Origin: Vibrio sp. HB236076
GTDB lineage: Bacteria > Pseudomonadota > Gammaproteobacteria > Enterobacterales > Vibrionaceae
Assembly (NCBI RefSeq): GCF_040957575.1
Contig: NZ_CP162601.1
Span: forward strand, 1,054,001-1,118,000
Direction: 5' to 3'
Length of the DNA: 64,000 nt
Each line of letters opens with the position of its first letter. Positions within the stretch are counted from its first letter, which is position 1. The translations under genes and the position numbers were made by a program. This document shows positions 28,657-39,424 of the stretch, in pieces. The notes under the pieces were generated by a model. It worked only from the letters and a program-made list of their open reading frames with translations. It was not told where the DNA came from and searched no databases.

Positions 28657-29133
28657 ATGAAAATATTCATTATGCGTCACGGCGAAGCCGTATTAATGGC
28701 CAATAGCGATGCAGAAAGAGCACTTACCGACCAAGGACGACGTGATAGTGAAAAAGTCGCGCAGGCTTGCGTACAACAAGGAATTTCTCACTTTGACAAA
28801 GTGTTAGTCAGTCCGTACCTGAGGGCACAGCAAACCTGGCAACAAACACAAGACCACTTCACGTTTGGAGAGGTGGTTACTTGCCCTGATATCACCCCTT
28901 ATGGCAATGCTGATCACGTCTTTGATTACGTCAACGCACTTGCACAAGTCGAACCGATAGAGTCTTTACTGATTGTATCACACCTTCCTTTAGTTGGATA
29001 TTTAGCCGCTGAATTTGTAAGAGATTTATCGCCGCCTATGTTTGTGACTTCAGGGTTACTTTGCATTGATTTTCAAATTGAGAAGCAATTTGGCGAAGTG
29101 GTTTGGCAACTGTCACCTCAGTCCGTCGCTTAG
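28657..29133 (+). CDS. sixA: Phosphohistidine phosphatase SixA
   Basis: Histidine-phosphatase-superfamily enzyme that dephosphorylates phosphohistidine in HPt or PTS proteins. The 158-residue protein has the RHG motif at residues 7-9 (IMRHGEAV), YLRAQQT as the second Arg motif and the VSHLPLVGYLA His. The start ATG 28657 follows AAGG by seven bases. The preceding 244 bases, divergent to the peptidase gene, contain no recognisable operator. Confidence 0.94.
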   Translation: MKIFIMRHGEAVLMANSDAERALTDQGRRDSEKVAQACVQQGISHFDKVLVSPYLRAQQTWQQTQDHFTFGEVVTCPDITPYGNADHVFDYVNALAQVEPIESLLIVSHLPLVGYLAAEFVRDLSPPMFVTSGLLCIDFQIEKQFGEVVWQLSPQSVA

Positions 29134-29163
29134 CTCGCTAATTCTATCTTGTTCAAATGTCAG

Positions 29164-29193
29164 CAAGGAGCGGTTAAGCTCCTTGTTCTTTTT
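29164..29193 (+). terminator. Terminator after sixA, overlapping the end of smrB
   Basis: An eight-base-pair stem (CAAGGAGC at 29164-29171 with GCTCCTTG at 29178-29185, loop 6 bases) is followed by TTCTTTTT on the plus strand. It ends the sixA transcript and at the same time contains the smrB stop codon (29174-29176) on the other strand. Confidence 0.75.
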
Positions 29194-29716
29194 CAGGGAT
29201 GGATATCAATACCAGCAGTGCCCCCGCTCCGCCAAATTCGAGAGGCGCTTGATGAAAGGCCAATATCTCCGGATGTTGCGCTAACCACAGAGGCGTTTTT
29301 TGTTTGAGAATGTGTTTCCCAATCCCGTGTTGAACACAGGCACAATGAATTTCATTGTTTTTACAATAGGCGATCATGGCGCCGAGTTCGCGTTTGGCTT
29401 CTTTTTGCGTCATGCCGTGTAAATCGAGAAAGACATCCGGTACATAATCTCCACGGCGGAGCCGCTTGAGTTCGAAATGGGAGACGCGGTCACTGACAAA
29501 ACGCATCGGTCCTTCTTGGCTGAGCAAAGGGACGTACTCGTCAGAGAAATAAAACTCTTCATCTTTGGCTTGGCGAGCCTGTTTTATTTGCAGTTTGTTT
29601 TTAACGTTTCTTTTTACTTCGTGGGTTATGGTATCCTGACGCAACTGTTTTACGCCCTTTACCGCTTGTTGAAACAAAGCGAAGTCGTCAATGTCTTTGG
29701 GGTCTTGTGAGCTCAT
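29174..29716 (-). CDS. smrB: Ribosome rescue factor/endonuclease SmrB
   Basis: Smr-domain endonuclease that in E. coli cleaves mRNA between collided ribosomes. The 180-residue protein has a basic N-terminal extension (residues 1-85) with a short helix rich in Asp/Phe at the start. The Smr domain follows with VFLDLHGMTQKEAKRELG and VQHGIGKHILKQKTP, the conserved DxH and HGxG motifs. It is divergent from prmB, as in other gammaproteobacteria. Confidence 0.94.
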   Translation of the reverse strand: MSSQDPKDIDDFALFQQAVKGVKQLRQDTITHEVKRNVKNKLQIKQARQAKDEEFYFSDEYVPLLSQEGPMRFVSDRVSHFELKRLRRGDYVPDVFLDLHGMTQKEAKRELGAMIAYCKNNEIHCACVQHGIGKHILKQKTPLWLAQHPEILAFHQAPLEFGGAGALLVLISIPEKEQGA

Positions 29717-29778
29717 AGATAGGGATTCACTTTAAAAAAATAGTTATCGCGGTATTGTAGCGCTTTTTGGAGGCAATT

Positions 29779-30711
29779 TTGGATAAGATTTTTGTAGAAG
29801 AAGCGGTGAATGAATTACACACCCTTCAAGACGTCATTCGTTGGACGGTTAGCCGTTTTAATGCGGCGCAGCTTTTTTATGGTCACGGGACCGATAACGC
29901 ATGGGATGAAGCCGTTCAACTGGTCTTGCCAAGCCTCTATCTACCCCTTGATGTGCCTCCTCATGTTTTGTCTTCTCGCCTGACCAGCAGTGAGCGTTTG
30001 CGAGTGATTGAGCGTGTCGTCAAACGCATTAACGACAAAACACCGACGGCTTACCTCACTAACCAAGCTTGGTTTTGTGGCTTGGAATTTTACGTCGATG
30101 AAAATGTGTTGATCCCGCGCTCGCCAATTGGCGAACTGATCCAAAATCAATTTCAGCCTTGGTTGACCAAAGAGCCTGAGCGTATTTTGGACTTGTGTAC
30201 TGGCAGTGGTTGTATCGCGATCGCCTGTGCTTACGCCTACCCAGAGGCCGAAGTGGACGCGGTTGATATTTCCGCTCCGGCACTCGAGGTAGCCGAGCGC
30301 AACATTCAAGATCACGGATTGGAACAGCAAGTTTTCCCGCTTCGTTCTGATTTGCTTAGTGGGTTATCTGGCGCTCAGTACGACATCATTGTGACCAACC
30401 CGCCTTATGTTGACCAAGAAGACATGGACAGCTTGCCCGCAGAGTTTCGACACGAACCTGAGTTAGGGTTAGCGGCAGGCAGCGATGGCTTAAAATTAGT
30501 GCGTCGCATCTTGGCCAATGCGCCGAATCACTTGACCGAAGACGGTATATTGATTTGCGAAGTGGGTAATTCCATGGTTCATATGATGGAGCAATATCCA
30601 GGTATCCCCTTTACTTGGATTGAATTCGAACAAGGTGGGCACGGCGTCTTTATGCTCACTCGTCAGCAATTGCTTGAGTGTGCCGATCAGTTTTCTCTCT
30701 ACCTCGACTGA
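29779..30711 (+). CDS. prmB: Ribosomal protein uL3 glutamine methyltransferase PrmB
   Basis: SAM-dependent N5-glutamine methyltransferase modifying ribosomal protein L3. The 310-residue protein has the SAM site [14 protein letters not shown] and the catalytic NPPY ([12 protein letters not shown]). TTG 29779 is taken as the start: GGAGG lies six bases upstream and the product begins [13 protein letters not shown] as in E. coli. An in-frame TTG at 29767 would overlap that ribosome site. It is followed by aroC, the conserved order. Confidence 0.94.
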   Translation: MDKIFVEEAVNELHTLQDVIRWTVSRFNAAQLFYGHGTDNAWDEAVQLVLPSLYLPLDVPPHVLSSRLTSSERLRVIERVVKRINDKTPTAYLTNQAWFCGLEFYVDENVLIPRSPIGELIQNQFQPWLTKEPERILDLCTGSGCIAIACAYAYPEAEVDAVDISAPALEVAERNIQDHGLEQQVFPLRSDLLSGLSGAQYDIIVTNPPYVDQEDMDSLPAEFRHEPELGLAAGSDGLKLVRRILANAPNHLTEDGILICEVGNSMVHMMEQYPGIPFTWIEFEQGGHGVFMLTRQQLLECADQFSLYLD

Positions 30712-30720
30712 GCCTTGGTT

Positions 30721-30749
30721 TGATGCGGCAAGAACGACTTGCCGCATCA
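30721..30749 (+). other. Perfect hairpin between prmB and aroC
   Basis: A 12-base-pair perfect stem (TGATGCGGCAAG at 30721-30732 with its complement at 30738-30749, loop AACGA) begins nine bases after prmB. There is no T-run on either side. It may act as an attenuating or RNA-stabilising element in a prmB-aroC transcript rather than a full terminator. Confidence 0.55.
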
Positions 30750-30870
30750 GGTCAAATTGCCCGCTATAAAGGCTTTACAAGCGCAGGCATTCACGCCACT
30801 ATGACAGCACGATGAATTGATAGATTTATTGTCGGTGAGATTAAGCATCGGCAATCACAACAGAGGAACT

Positions 30871-31956
30871 ATGGCAGGAAATAGCATCGGCCAACATTTT
30901 CGAGTCACCACATTCGGAGAGAGTCACGGAATTGCACTGGGTTGTATCGTTGACGGGTGCCCACCTGGGCTTGAAATTTGTGAAGCTGATTTGCAAAGGG
31001 ATTTAGACCGCCGTCGCCCTGGGACATCCCGTTACACGACGCAACGTCGCGAGCCCGATGAAGTGAAAATTTTATCCGGTGTGTTTGAGGGGAAAACCAC
31101 AGGAACGTCGATTGGTCTGTTGATTGAAAATACCGATCAACGCTCAAAAGACTATTCAGACATTAAAGACAAGTTTCGCCCAGGGCACGCTGATTACACC
31201 TACCATCAAAAATACGGTGTGCGTGATTATCGAGGTGGTGGCCGTTCTTCTGCGCGTGAAACAGCGATGCGTGTCGCTGCCGGTGCGATTGCGAAACAAT
31301 ATCTCAAAGCACAATTTGGTATTGAAGTTCGCGCTTACTTATCGCAAATGGGCGACATTGCCATCGATAAAATCGATTGGGATGAGATAGAAAACAACCC
31401 ATTTTTCTGCCCAGATGTCGATAAAGTGGCCGAGTATGATCAATTGATCCGCGACCTTAAAAAAGAAGGCGATTCGATTGGCGCTAAAATTCAAGTCGTG
31501 GCGACGGGCGTTCCTGTTGGTCTCGGCGAGCCAGTTTTTGATCGTCTCGATGCCGACATTGCGCATTCACTGATGAGTATCAATGCCGTCAAAGGGGTCG
31601 AAATTGGTGATGGTTTTGATGTTGTCGCGCAAAAGGGCAGTGAGCACCGCGACAGTCTGACGCCTGAGGGGTTCACCAGCAATCACGCCGGTGGCATCTT
31701 AGGGGGTATTTCGTCGGGGCAAGACATTGTGGCCAATATTGCGCTCAAACCCACCTCGAGCATTACCGTTCCAGGTAAGACGATTGACAAACAAGGTCAA
31801 CCGACAGAACTTATCACCAAAGGCCGTCATGACCCTTGTGTTGGTATTCGCGCAGTGCCGATTGCCGAGGCCATGTTGGCGATCACTCTAATGGATCACC
31901 TGTTACGTCATCGCGGTCAGAACCAAGATGTCATGACTCAAACTCCAAAAATCTAA
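30871..31956 (+). CDS. aroC: Chorismate synthase AroC
   Basis: Last enzyme of the shikimate pathway, converting EPSP to chorismate with reduced FMN. The 361-residue protein has signatures GESHG near the N-terminus, [13 protein letters not shown] and [19 protein letters not shown] 30871 ([20 protein letters not shown]) is chosen over the upstream in-frame ATG 30817, since AGAGGA precedes it closely and the family starts at MAGN. Confidence 0.96.
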   Translation: MAGNSIGQHFRVTTFGESHGIALGCIVDGCPPGLEICEADLQRDLDRRRPGTSRYTTQRREPDEVKILSGVFEGKTTGTSIGLLIENTDQRSKDYSDIKDKFRPGHADYTYHQKYGVRDYRGGGRSSARETAMRVAAGAIAKQYLKAQFGIEVRAYLSQMGDIAIDKIDWDEIENNPFFCPDVDKVAEYDQLIRDLKKEGDSIGAKIQVVATGVPVGLGEPVFDRLDADIAHSLMSINAVKGVEIGDGFDVVAQKGSEHRDSLTPEGFTSNHAGGILGGISSGQDIVANIALKPTSSITVPGKTIDKQGQPTELITKGRHDPCVGIRAVPIAEAMLAITLMDHLLRHRGQNQDVMTQTPKI

Positions 31957-31960
31957 ACGG

Positions 31961-31985
31961 TAAGGGCGCAGGTATTGCGCCCTTA
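31961..31985 (+). terminator. Hairpin after aroC
   Basis: A perfect ten-base-pair stem (TAAGGGCGCA with TGCGCCCTTA, loop GGTAT) begins four bases beyond the aroC stop. The sequence that follows (GTCGTTTCTTTG) is T-rich but interrupted. It is probably a rho-independent terminator of moderate strength. Confidence 0.65.
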
Positions 31986-32067
31986 GTCGTTTCTTTGTTG
32001 CCCTTTACCTGAGCGCAAAAAATGGCGACAATAGCGCGCGTTAATCATCACCTTAATCCTCAATGTT

Positions 32068-32598
32068 ATGACCCATCGTTATCAAGATCTGATCGAACTG
32101 TTTGACCGCACCTTTTTTGATTCTTATCAAACGCGTTTAGTGCTCAGCCCCGACGAGCCCATTTATCTCCCCGCGGATGATGAGGTGCCATATCATCGCA
32201 TCATGTTTGCTCATGGTTATTTTGCCTCGGCACTACATGAAATTGCCCACTGGTGTGTTGCGGGACCAAAACGACGTTTATTAGAAGATTTTGGCTATTG
32301 GTATCAACCTGATGGACGAGATGAGAACGCGCAGGCGCGCTTTGAGCAAGTGGAGATCAGGCCACAAGCCTACGAATGGATTTTATCGGTGAGTGCCGGT
32401 TTTCCGTTTACTGTCAGTTGCGACAACCTAAATGGCGACTTTGAACCAGACAGGTTGGCCTTTATGCACAGTGTGCACCACGAAGTGATGACGATTCTCG
32501 AACAAGGGCTTCCGACCCGAGTGGCTCAGTTGTCACAAGCTTTAAGGCAATTTTATGCAATTGCTCCCTTCACGAAAGACGATTTTGTCGTCCAATAA
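32068..32598 (+). CDS. epmC: Elongation factor P hydroxylase EpmC
   Basis: Hydroxylates the beta-lysylated lysine of elongation factor P. The 176-residue protein shows the putative metal motif HEIAHW (in ALHEIAHWCVAGPKRR), DFGYWYQPDGR and FEQVEIRPQA, all characteristic of the YfcM/EpmC family. There is no clear ribosome site before ATG 32068. It overlaps nothing and is followed 19 bases later by yfcL, the usual pairing. Confidence 0.9.
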   Translation: MTHRYQDLIELFDRTFFDSYQTRLVLSPDEPIYLPADDEVPYHRIMFAHGYFASALHEIAHWCVAGPKRRLLEDFGYWYQPDGRDENAQARFEQVEIRPQAYEWILSVSAGFPFTVSCDNLNGDFEPDRLAFMHSVHHEVMTILEQGLPTRVAQLSQALRQFYAIAPFTKDDFVVQ

Positions 32599-32617
32599 AC
32601 TTCAACAAGAGAACCTT

Positions 32618-32887
32618 ATGATTATTGAATTTGAAGAAATGATCCTGGCTAAAATCGATGCGCGAATTGACAACGCCTCAGAAGATGAGTTGTTTGCTGG
32701 TGGTTATTTGCGCGGTCACGTTTCACTGGCTGCCGCCGATTGTGAAGAAGAAGGTATTCAAGACGTTACCGTACTTAAACAGCGTATTGAAGAAAGTATT
32801 AACCTAGCGCGCAGTGAGCTTTCACCAGCGGATCGTCAATTGGTCTTATCTCTGTGGCAAACGCTGAGTACGGAAGCTGTTCAATAA
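32618..32887 (+). CDS. yfcL: YfcL family protein
   Basis: Small acidic protein of 89 residues, beginning MIIEFEEMILAKIDARID and containing DELFAGGYLRGHVSLAAADCE, typical of YfcL. Its function is unknown. The start is placed at ATG 32618, preceded by AAGAGAA; an in-frame ATG at 32555 lies inside epmC. It is probably cotranscribed with epmC. Confidence 0.85.
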   Translation: MIIEFEEMILAKIDARIDNASEDELFAGGYLRGHVSLAAADCEEEGIQDVTVLKQRIEESINLARSELSPADRQLVLSLWQTLSTEAVQ

Positions 32888-32973
32888 ATTTGAACAGCTT
32901 GGTCAAGTTTTTGCGCTTGAGCTTCACGGCGAGGGAGTTACTCTAAGTGAACCGAAACTTAGAGGGAATGAGT

Positions 32974-33501
32974 ATGAAAATTATCGCTTTTGGTGCATCA
33001 AGCAGTTCGAGTTCAATTAACAAAGCATTGGCGAGCTACACCGCCAATTTAGTGGCAGAAGCGCACGTTGAAGTGTTGGATATTAACCAGTTTGATGTGC
33101 CTATGTTTAGTGAAGACAAAGAAAAAGAAATCGGCCAGGCACCTGGGGCTAAAGCCTTTCTAGACGCGATTGCCAGTGCTGATGCCTTGGTGATTTCTTT
33201 TGCTGAGCACAATGGGTATTATCCCGCGGCCTACAAAAACTTGTTTGATTGGGCCAGCCGAATTCAACGCGATGTCTATCAAAACAAACCCGCTATTTAC
33301 CTAGCTGCCTCCCCAGGCCCTGGCGGTGCGCAAAATGTGCTGAAAACCGCGACCGAATCGGCATCGTTTTTCGGTGGCCAAGTTCTAGGGGCATTATCGG
33401 TACCCCATTTTTATGAGGTCTTTGACATGCAAAATAGCCAAGTAACGGATGAAAAGCTGCAACAAGACCTGCAAGCTTTAGCGATGACGTTACCGCGCTG
33501 A
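32974..33501 (+). CDS. NAD(P)H-dependent FMN reductase family protein
   Basis: Flavodoxin-fold oxidoreductase of 175 residues. The N-terminal beta strand and phosphate loop are IIAFGASSSSSSINKAL, and the active-site region ISFAEHNGYYPAAYKNLFDWASR corresponds to the P-x-Y-N-x-S-x-P-x-x-LKN segment of the family. ATG 32974 has GAGGGA seven bases upstream; longer in-frame starts (GTG 32947) are less likely. The physiological substrate is unknown. Confidence 0.85.
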   Translation: MKIIAFGASSSSSSINKALASYTANLVAEAHVEVLDINQFDVPMFSEDKEKEIGQAPGAKAFLDAIASADALVISFAEHNGYYPAAYKNLFDWASRIQRDVYQNKPAIYLAASPGPGGAQNVLKTATESASFFGGQVLGALSVPHFYEVFDMQNSQVTDEKLQQDLQALAMTLPR

Positions 33502-33521
33502 TACCCAAACTCAATCACAAC

Positions 33522-33552
33522 AAAAAGCGAGGCTTCAGTCCTCGCTTTTTTT
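33522..33552. terminator. Bidirectional terminator between flavin reductase and mnmC
   Basis: An 11-base-pair stem (AAAAAGCGAGG at 33522-33532 with CCTCGCTTTTT at 33540-33550, loop 7 bases) is flanked by A-run and T-run, so it can terminate both the plus-strand flavin reductase gene and the convergent mnmC gene. Confidence 0.9.
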
Positions 33553-33577
33553 AGATTTGTCCTTGGTCTCTTTGCGA

Positions 33578-35608
33578 CTAGGTTTTACTGGGTTTGACGG
33601 TGATGGCTTTGCCTTTGCGCAGTTTTCTGATCCACATGCGACTTGGGTGCAACGCTTCTAAAACCGCTTTGGGCAAGGGCAGTGGATCCCCACAAATTTG
33701 CGATGCCAGCAGCTCCGCGAGTAGTGGTGCAGAAGAAATACCCCGTGAACCAAGGCCGAGTAAGGCAAACAAATTGTCGTGATAAGGCAGGCGGTCACAC
33801 TGCGCCGTAAAGGCTTGCTCAGCTTGCTCTCGTTCAGAGATGTGGCCGACAAAGGGCAAGTGGTCGCGACTGACACAGCGTATGGCCTGGCGGGATTGAT
33901 TGCCTTGGCTATCCACCTCATTGGGCCAATCTTGTTCGGGAAGGCAATCGATAAGACGTTGGCGATTTTGCGCTTGGGCGATGGGATCAAAGTCGGTGTC
34001 AAGTCGGTGTCTGTCGTAACTGGCGCCAATACAATGCTGATTGGTGGCAGGGTGCGCCGGGGTCAAGTAACCGTCGTAACAAAGCACGTTTTGTAGTTGG
34101 GCAAGTGCCGGTGTGGTTGGGATGTGACTGACTTGCCCCTTTACTTTGCCAAGCGGTAGGTCGTGGCTGGGCTTAAAGTGATCAAATTGATGGCCATTGG
34201 CTATAATCACGGTATCGTGATGTACGCGGTTTTCCATGTCATCACGACCTTCGCGGCGGGTGCAAGTGGTCAATTGCCAACCTTTGTCTGCAGCCTCTAA
34301 CTCGGTGACCTCACAGTTGTAGTAAACGACCAAGCCCTGTGCAACGCATTCTTCGATGAGCCCCCGAGTGAGTTCTTTGGGGGATAACCAGCCGCCCAAA
34401 GGGTAATGTAGACTGGCACAAGAGAGCTCAATGCCGCTCACCTGTCTGGTTTGCTCGGCATTGTGTGCAGTGACCATCTCAAGGGGAAAGCCAAGCTCTG
34501 CCACAGGGGATAATTTCTTACTCGCTTTGTCGTTCCACATTAATTGGGTGACACCACACCACTGGTGAGCAAAGTTGACCGAGTCGCTTAATTGCTGATA
34601 TTGCTGCTTGGCGTACAAAAAAGCGGAGGAGAAAAAGCGAGCAATGTTGTTGTGCTCTTGATTGAGCAAAGGATAAACCGCGCCTTGTTGATTACCAGAG
34701 GCGCCTTGTGCCACCTTGGGGTGTTGGCAATACAGAGTGACTCGCTGTTTGCGCCTTAATAATGCTTGAGCCAACATGGCGCTGGCGATCCCGCCACCGA
34801 TAATGGCGATTGACTCTGATGATGTCGCCGGGTTGGCCGGTAGCCAAGGGTCACGGTTTCCGCCATCAAGCCTTTGTTTGAGGTGGCCTGCCAACATTTC
34901 TCGCTTGGTGCCAAACCCCTTGACCTTTTTCATTTCAAACCCGGCTTCGATGAGGCCTCGGCGCACAAAGCCCGCCGCGGTAAAGGTGGCACAGGTGGCA
35001 TCGGCTTTGGCCAGTTGTGCCATGGCAGAAAACAAGCGCGGGTTCCACATATCTGGGTTTTTACTCGGTGCAAAACCATCGAGAAACCACGCGTCAACCA
35101 GGCCAGTTTCAGGTCTTGGCATTTGTGGAATCGAGTCGTGAATATCCCCAAACCACAAGTCTAAGGTAATGCGACCTTGATCTAACACTAAGCGATGGCA
35201 ATCTGGCATGGCAATGGGGTAGTGTGCTTGCAGTTGTTCGGCATAAGGCTTAAGCTCGGGCCAAGCTTGATGTGCTTTTCTTAAGTCCTTCAAGCTCACT
35301 GGGTATTTTTCAAAACTGATAAAATGCAGTTCAGAAACCGCAGCGTTGGGATTTTGTTGGCGAAATTGGTCAAATTGCTGCCACGCGGCGAGAAAGTTTA
35401 GGCCGGTTCCAAAGCCTGTTTCGGCAATCACAAAGCGGCGATGGCCGAAGTCTAACCACCGATTGGGGAGCTGGTTTTGTTGTAAAAAGACATAACGGCT
35501 TTCTTCTAAGCCGTTGACATTGGAAAAATAAACGTCGTCAAAATGCTCAGAGACGGGCGTTCCTGAGTCGTTCCAATCGAGTTGGGCATGGGATATCGGT
35601 GATTTCAT
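33578..35608 (-). CDS. mnmC: tRNA mnm5s2U biosynthesis bifunctional protein MnmC
   Basis: Completes the mnm5 modification of wobble uridine 34. The 676-residue protein joins an N-terminal SAM-dependent methyltransferase ([15 protein letters not shown], then [19 protein letters not shown]) to a C-terminal FAD-dependent oxidase with Rossmann motif [20 protein letters not shown] 35608 ([12 protein letters not shown]) is preferred to the longer in-frame start at 35701, whose extra residues have no family support. It is divergent from fabB, as in other enterics and vibrios. Confidence 0.95.
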   Translation of the reverse strand: MKSPISHAQLDWNDSGTPVSEHFDDVYFSNVNGLEESRYVFLQQNQLPNRWLDFGHRRFVIAETGFGTGLNFLAAWQQFDQFRQQNPNAAVSELHFISFEKYPVSLKDLRKAHQAWPELKPYAEQLQAHYPIAMPDCHRLVLDQGRITLDLWFGDIHDSIPQMPRPETGLVDAWFLDGFAPSKNPDMWNPRLFSAMAQLAKADATCATFTAAGFVRRGLIEAGFEMKKVKGFGTKREMLAGHLKQRLDGGNRDPWLPANPATSSESIAIIGGGIASAMLAQALLRRKQRVTLYCQHPKVAQGASGNQQGAVYPLLNQEHNNIARFFSSAFLYAKQQYQQLSDSVNFAHQWCGVTQLMWNDKASKKLSPVAELGFPLEMVTAHNAEQTRQVSGIELSCASLHYPLGGWLSPKELTRGLIEECVAQGLVVYYNCEVTELEAADKGWQLTTCTRREGRDDMENRVHHDTVIIANGHQFDHFKPSHDLPLGKVKGQVSHIPTTPALAQLQNVLCYDGYLTPAHPATNQHCIGASYDRHRLDTDFDPIAQAQNRQRLIDCLPEQDWPNEVDSQGNQSRQAIRCVSRDHLPFVGHISEREQAEQAFTAQCDRLPYHDNLFALLGLGSRGISSAPLLAELLASQICGDPLPLPKAVLEALHPSRMWIRKLRKGKAITVKPSKT

Positions 35609-35732
35609 AACACTTTCATCGAACTTAAGGCATAATATTGATATTGATTGTACGGATTTCTGGGAAAGCTGACCACTTTTGCCGTTTATCTTAGTTATCA
35701 TTTAGCGGAATTTAGATTAATAGGAATATGAC

Positions 35733-36944
35733 ATGAAACGAGTCGTAATCACTGGTATGGGCATTGTCTCTAGTATCGGTAACAACGTCGAAGAAGTTCT
35801 CGCGTCGCTAAAAGCAGGCAAATCGGGTATTACTGCTTCTGAACAATTCAAAGAGCAGGGCTTGCGCTCACAAGTATGGGGCGATTTAAAAATTAATCCT
35901 GCAGAACATATCGATCGCAAAAAAATGCGTTTTATGGGCGATGCAGCGGCTTACGCTTATTTATCGATGGAGCAAGCGATTGCCGATGCCGGTTTGAGCG
36001 AAGAGCAAGTGTCACATGACCGTACTGGTATTGTAGCGGGTTCGGGGGGCGCTTCTTCTTTGAACCAAGCGCAAGCGGTGGACACGCTTCGCGAAAAAGG
36101 CGTTAAGCGCGTTGGACCTTACATGGTGCCTCGTACTATGTCTTCGACCGTTTCTGCCTGTCTGGCGACTCCGTTTAAAATTCGCGGTGTAAACTACTCA
36201 ATGAGTTCTGCTTGCGCGACATCGGCACACTGTATCGGTCACGCGATGGAGTTGATCCAATTGGGCAAACAAGACATCGTTTTTGCCGGTGGTGGTGAAG
36301 AGCTCGATTGGTCGATGACAATGATGTTCGATGCAATGGGCGCATTGTCAACCAAGTACAATGACACGCCAGAATTGGCTTCACGCACTTATGACGCCGA
36401 TCGCGATGGTTTCGTTATTTCTGGTGGCGGCGGTATGGTCGTGGTTGAAGAATTGGAACACGCTTTGGCCCGCGGCGCTAAAATCTACGGTGAGATTGTT
36501 GGCTATGGTGCCACGTCCGACGGTTATGACATGGTTGCGCCGTCTGGTGAAGGTGCCATCCGCTGTATGAAAATGGCGATGGAGTCGGTTGAATCGGTCG
36601 ATTACGTCAATACCCATGGCACGTCGACTCCGGTTGGTGATGTCAAAGAGTTAGGCGCAATTCAACAAATTTTTGGTGAAAACAGCCCAGCGATTTCTGC
36701 AACCAAAGCCATGACTGGCCATGCGCTAGGCGCGGCAGGGGTTCATGAAGCCATTTACTCCACCTTGATGTTGGAGCATGGTTTTATCGCGCCAAGTATC
36801 AATATCAGTAACTTAGACGAAGCGGCACAAGGCTTAGATGTCGTGACCAGTGCTCGCGATGCCAAACTGACCACGGTGATGTCGAACAGCTTTGGCTTTG
36901 GTGGTACGAACGCGACCTTAGTGATCAAAAAGTATCAAGACTAA
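35733..36944 (+). CDS. fabB: Beta-ketoacyl-ACP synthase I FabB
   Basis: Elongating condensing enzyme of fatty acid synthesis, required for unsaturated chains. The 403-residue protein has the catalytic triad: Cys in [10 protein letters not shown], His in [15 protein letters not shown] and His in [16 protein letters not shown] lies upstream of ATG 35733. It is followed by a strong terminator, so it is a single-gene unit. Confidence 0.97.
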   Translation: MKRVVITGMGIVSSIGNNVEEVLASLKAGKSGITASEQFKEQGLRSQVWGDLKINPAEHIDRKKMRFMGDAAAYAYLSMEQAIADAGLSEEQVSHDRTGIVAGSGGASSLNQAQAVDTLREKGVKRVGPYMVPRTMSSTVSACLATPFKIRGVNYSMSSACATSAHCIGHAMELIQLGKQDIVFAGGGEELDWSMTMMFDAMGALSTKYNDTPELASRTYDADRDGFVISGGGGMVVVEELEHALARGAKIYGEIVGYGATSDGYDMVAPSGEGAIRCMKMAMESVESVDYVNTHGTSTPVGDVKELGAIQQIFGENSPAISATKAMTGHALGAAGVHEAIYSTLMLEHGFIAPSINISNLDEAAQGLDVVTSARDAKLTTVMSNSFGFGGTNATLVIKKYQD

Positions 36945-36966
36945 GTCTATAACGATTAATGAAACG

Positions 36967-36993
36967 ATACCCAGCTTGGCTGGGTATTTTTTT
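36967..36993 (+). terminator. Rho-independent terminator of fabB
   Basis: A nine-base-pair stem (ATACCCAGC at 36967-36975 with GCTGGGTAT at 36979-36987, loop TTG) is followed by at least six T residues, 22 bases after the fabB stop. Confidence 0.92.
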
Positions 36994-37082
36994 GTCTCAT
37001 CCACAACTAGTGCTCGACAGCCCAAGCGCTTTTTAGCACAATCGCGGTTTATTTATTCCAATCAACTCTGACGGCACCGATA

Positions 37083-38219
37083 ATGAAAAGAATACTCATT
37101 GATGAAAATATGCCCTATGCACAAGATTTATTTGCGCAATTAGGTGAAGTGATCATGAAACCCGGCCGCACATTGACAGCGGATGACCTCATTGATGTCG
37201 ATGCGTTGATGATACGTTCAGTGACAAAGGTCAACGAAGATTTGTTAAGCAAAGCCAATAAATTGGCTTTTGTTGGTACGGCAACAGCGGGTATGGATCA
37301 CGTTGACCAAGCTTTGTTAACCGATAAAGGGATTCATTTTACCGCAGCGCCAGGGTGTAACAAAGTCGGGGTCGCGGAATACGTATTAAGTGCTTTATTG
37401 GTGCTCTCTGAGCAGCAAGGCTTTTCTATCTTCGACAAAACCATTGGTATTATCGGTGCAGGCCAAGTGGGGAGCTATTTAGCCAAATGTTTTCAAGCGA
37501 TTGGTATTAAAGTACTTATCAACGATCCTCCTAAACAGCAACAAGGCGACCAGCGTCAATGGACAGCATTGGACACCTTACTTGAGCAGGCCGATGTCAT
37601 TACGGTTCACACACCGCTGATCCGCTCAGGGGCGTTCGCCACCCATCATTTATTTGATCAGGCGCGCTTATCTTCGCTTCGAGGCGATCAAATACTGATT
37701 AATGCCGCTCGTGGCCCTATTGTTGACAACCAAGCGTTAAAAACGCGCTTACAAGTGAATGATGGCTTTACCGCGGTACTGGATGTGTTTGAATTCGAGC
37801 CGCAAGTGGATATGGAATTGTTGCCGCTGCTGGCATTTGCGACACCGCATATCGCCGGTTACGGCCTCGAAGGCAAAGCTCGTGGTACGACCATGGTGTT
37901 TAATGCGTATTGTGAGTTTCTCGGTCTAGCGCATCGCGCTCAAGCCGATGATTTGTTGCCCTCGGCGCCCATTCCTACCTTGCATCTCGACCGAGTTTGG
38001 GATGAAGCGGTATTACACAGCTTAACTCAGGTCGTGTATGATATCCGCAAAGATGACGCGCTATTTCGACGCACCATCTCGATACCCGGTGAGTTTGATA
38101 AAATGCGCAAGCAGTACTGGGATCGTCGTGAATACAGTGCCATCACTCTTATCGGTGATGAAAAGTGTCAATTAGATGCTTTGGATAATTTAGGTTTTAA
38201 AATTGAGGTAACACAATGA
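37083..38219 (+). CDS. pdxB: Erythronate-4-phosphate dehydrogenase PdxB
   Basis: Second step of DXP-dependent pyridoxal phosphate synthesis. The 378-residue D-2-hydroxyacid dehydrogenase has the NAD motif [15 protein letters not shown]. The catalytic Arg lies in [10 protein letters not shown], and the His in [16 protein letters not shown] PdxB-specific C-terminal dimerisation domain follows. Its TGA overlaps the usg start (ATGA). Confidence 0.95.
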   Translation: MKRILIDENMPYAQDLFAQLGEVIMKPGRTLTADDLIDVDALMIRSVTKVNEDLLSKANKLAFVGTATAGMDHVDQALLTDKGIHFTAAPGCNKVGVAEYVLSALLVLSEQQGFSIFDKTIGIIGAGQVGSYLAKCFQAIGIKVLINDPPKQQQGDQRQWTALDTLLEQADVITVHTPLIRSGAFATHHLFDQARLSSLRGDQILINAARGPIVDNQALKTRLQVNDGFTAVLDVFEFEPQVDMELLPLLAFATPHIAGYGLEGKARGTTMVFNAYCEFLGLAHRAQADDLLPSAPIPTLHLDRVWDEAVLHSLTQVVYDIRKDDALFRRTISIPGEFDKMRKQYWDRREYSAITLIGDEKCQLDALDNLGFKIEVTQ

Positions 38220-39229
38220 GTCAACAATTTAACGTGGCCATTTTTGGCGCGACCGGCGCAGTTGGCGAAACCCTGTTAGACGTTCTTGCCGAGCGAGAAT
38301 TTCCAGTGGGTGAGCTATTTTTACTCGCTAGTGAGCGCAGCGAAGGAAAAACGTATCGCTTTAATGGCAAAACCGTCAAAGTGGAAGATGTGGCCAACTT
38401 TGACTGGACTCAAGTACAGATTGCCTTGTTTTCTGCTGGTGGAGACCTGTCTGCTCAATGGGCACCGATTGCCGCAGAGGCTGGTGTGGTTGTGATTGAT
38501 AATACAGCGCAATTTCGCTACGACTATGATGTACCGCTAGTCATTCCCGAAGTGAACCCAGAAGCCATTGCTGAGTTTCGCAATCGCAATATTATTGCCA
38601 ACCCAAATTGTTCGACGATTCAAATGCTCATGGCGCTAAAACCGATTCAAGATGCCGTGGGTATTGACCGCATTAACGTCACTACCTATCAATCGGTATC
38701 GGGTGCGGGTAAAGCTGGTATCGATGAGTTGGCTGGACAAACGGCGCGCTTGCTCAACGGGCTTCCTGCTGAACCGGAAGCCTTTGGCCAACAAATCGCC
38801 TTTAACTGTATCCCGCAAATCGATCAGTTCACTGAAAATGGTTACACCAAAGAAGAAATGAAAATGGTGTGGGAAACACAGAAAATTTTCAATGATCCAA
38901 CGTTAGCGGTCAACCCAACCTGTGTTCGCGTTCCGGTTTTTTATGGTCACGCTGAAGCGGTACACTTAGAAACGCGTGCGCCAATTGATGCACAAGAAGT
39001 TATTGCTTTACTTTCTCAATGTGAAGGTATTGAAGTGTTTGAAGGCCAAGACTACCCAACTCAAGTGCGCGATGCCGGCGGCAAAGACGACGTATTGGTC
39101 GGTCGCATTCGCAACGACATCAGTCACCCCAGCGGCTTAAATTTATGGGTCGTGGCGGACAATGTTCGCAAAGGCGCGGCGACCAATGCCGTTCAGATTG
39201 CTGAAGTTTTGATCCGCGATTATTACTAA
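38216..39229 (+). CDS. usg: Aspartate-semialdehyde dehydrogenase-like protein Usg
   Basis: 337-residue ASADH homologue with N-terminal NADP motif [16 protein letters not shown] and the active-site Cys segment [12 protein letters not shown]. Usg paralogues accompany truA/pdxB in enterobacteria and vibrios; E. coli Usg is not known to replace Asd, so enzymatic function is uncertain. It is coupled to pdxB through a four-base overlap and ends before a terminator. Confidence 0.9.
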   Translation: MSQQFNVAIFGATGAVGETLLDVLAEREFPVGELFLLASERSEGKTYRFNGKTVKVEDVANFDWTQVQIALFSAGGDLSAQWAPIAAEAGVVVIDNTAQFRYDYDVPLVIPEVNPEAIAEFRNRNIIANPNCSTIQMLMALKPIQDAVGIDRINVTTYQSVSGAGKAGIDELAGQTARLLNGLPAEPEAFGQQIAFNCIPQIDQFTENGYTKEEMKMVWETQKIFNDPTLAVNPTCVRVPVFYGHAEAVHLETRAPIDAQEVIALLSQCEGIEVFEGQDYPTQVRDAGGKDDVLVGRIRNDISHPSGLNLWVVADNVRKGAATNAVQIAEVLIRDYY

Positions 39230-39253
39230 TTAATTATTATTAATGTTGTCACT

Positions 39254-39278
39254 AGCCTCACTTCGGTGGGGCTTTTTT
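39254..39278 (+). terminator. Rho-independent terminator of pdxB-usg
   Basis: Stem AGCCTCAC/GTGGGGCT with a stable TTCG tetraloop (39254-39273) is followed by six T residues, 24 bases after the usg stop. Confidence 0.88.
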
Positions 39279-39424
39279 GTCGATAGTTTGTTCATCCTTT
39301 GAATCTTGTCGGTATAAATTGGTAAAAGCCCCACATTTTTTGCCTTCAGCCCTGTAGTTTTCACTCAAATATCCGATATAGTAGAAAAATTACGATTTCT
39401 GTTTAGTCTGGGCTAAGCCTTCTT

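Noticed and set aside
35640..35700. FadR/FabR operator at fabB
   Set aside because: CTGG and TGACCA occur near 35660-35680 but with wrong spacing and no palindrome.
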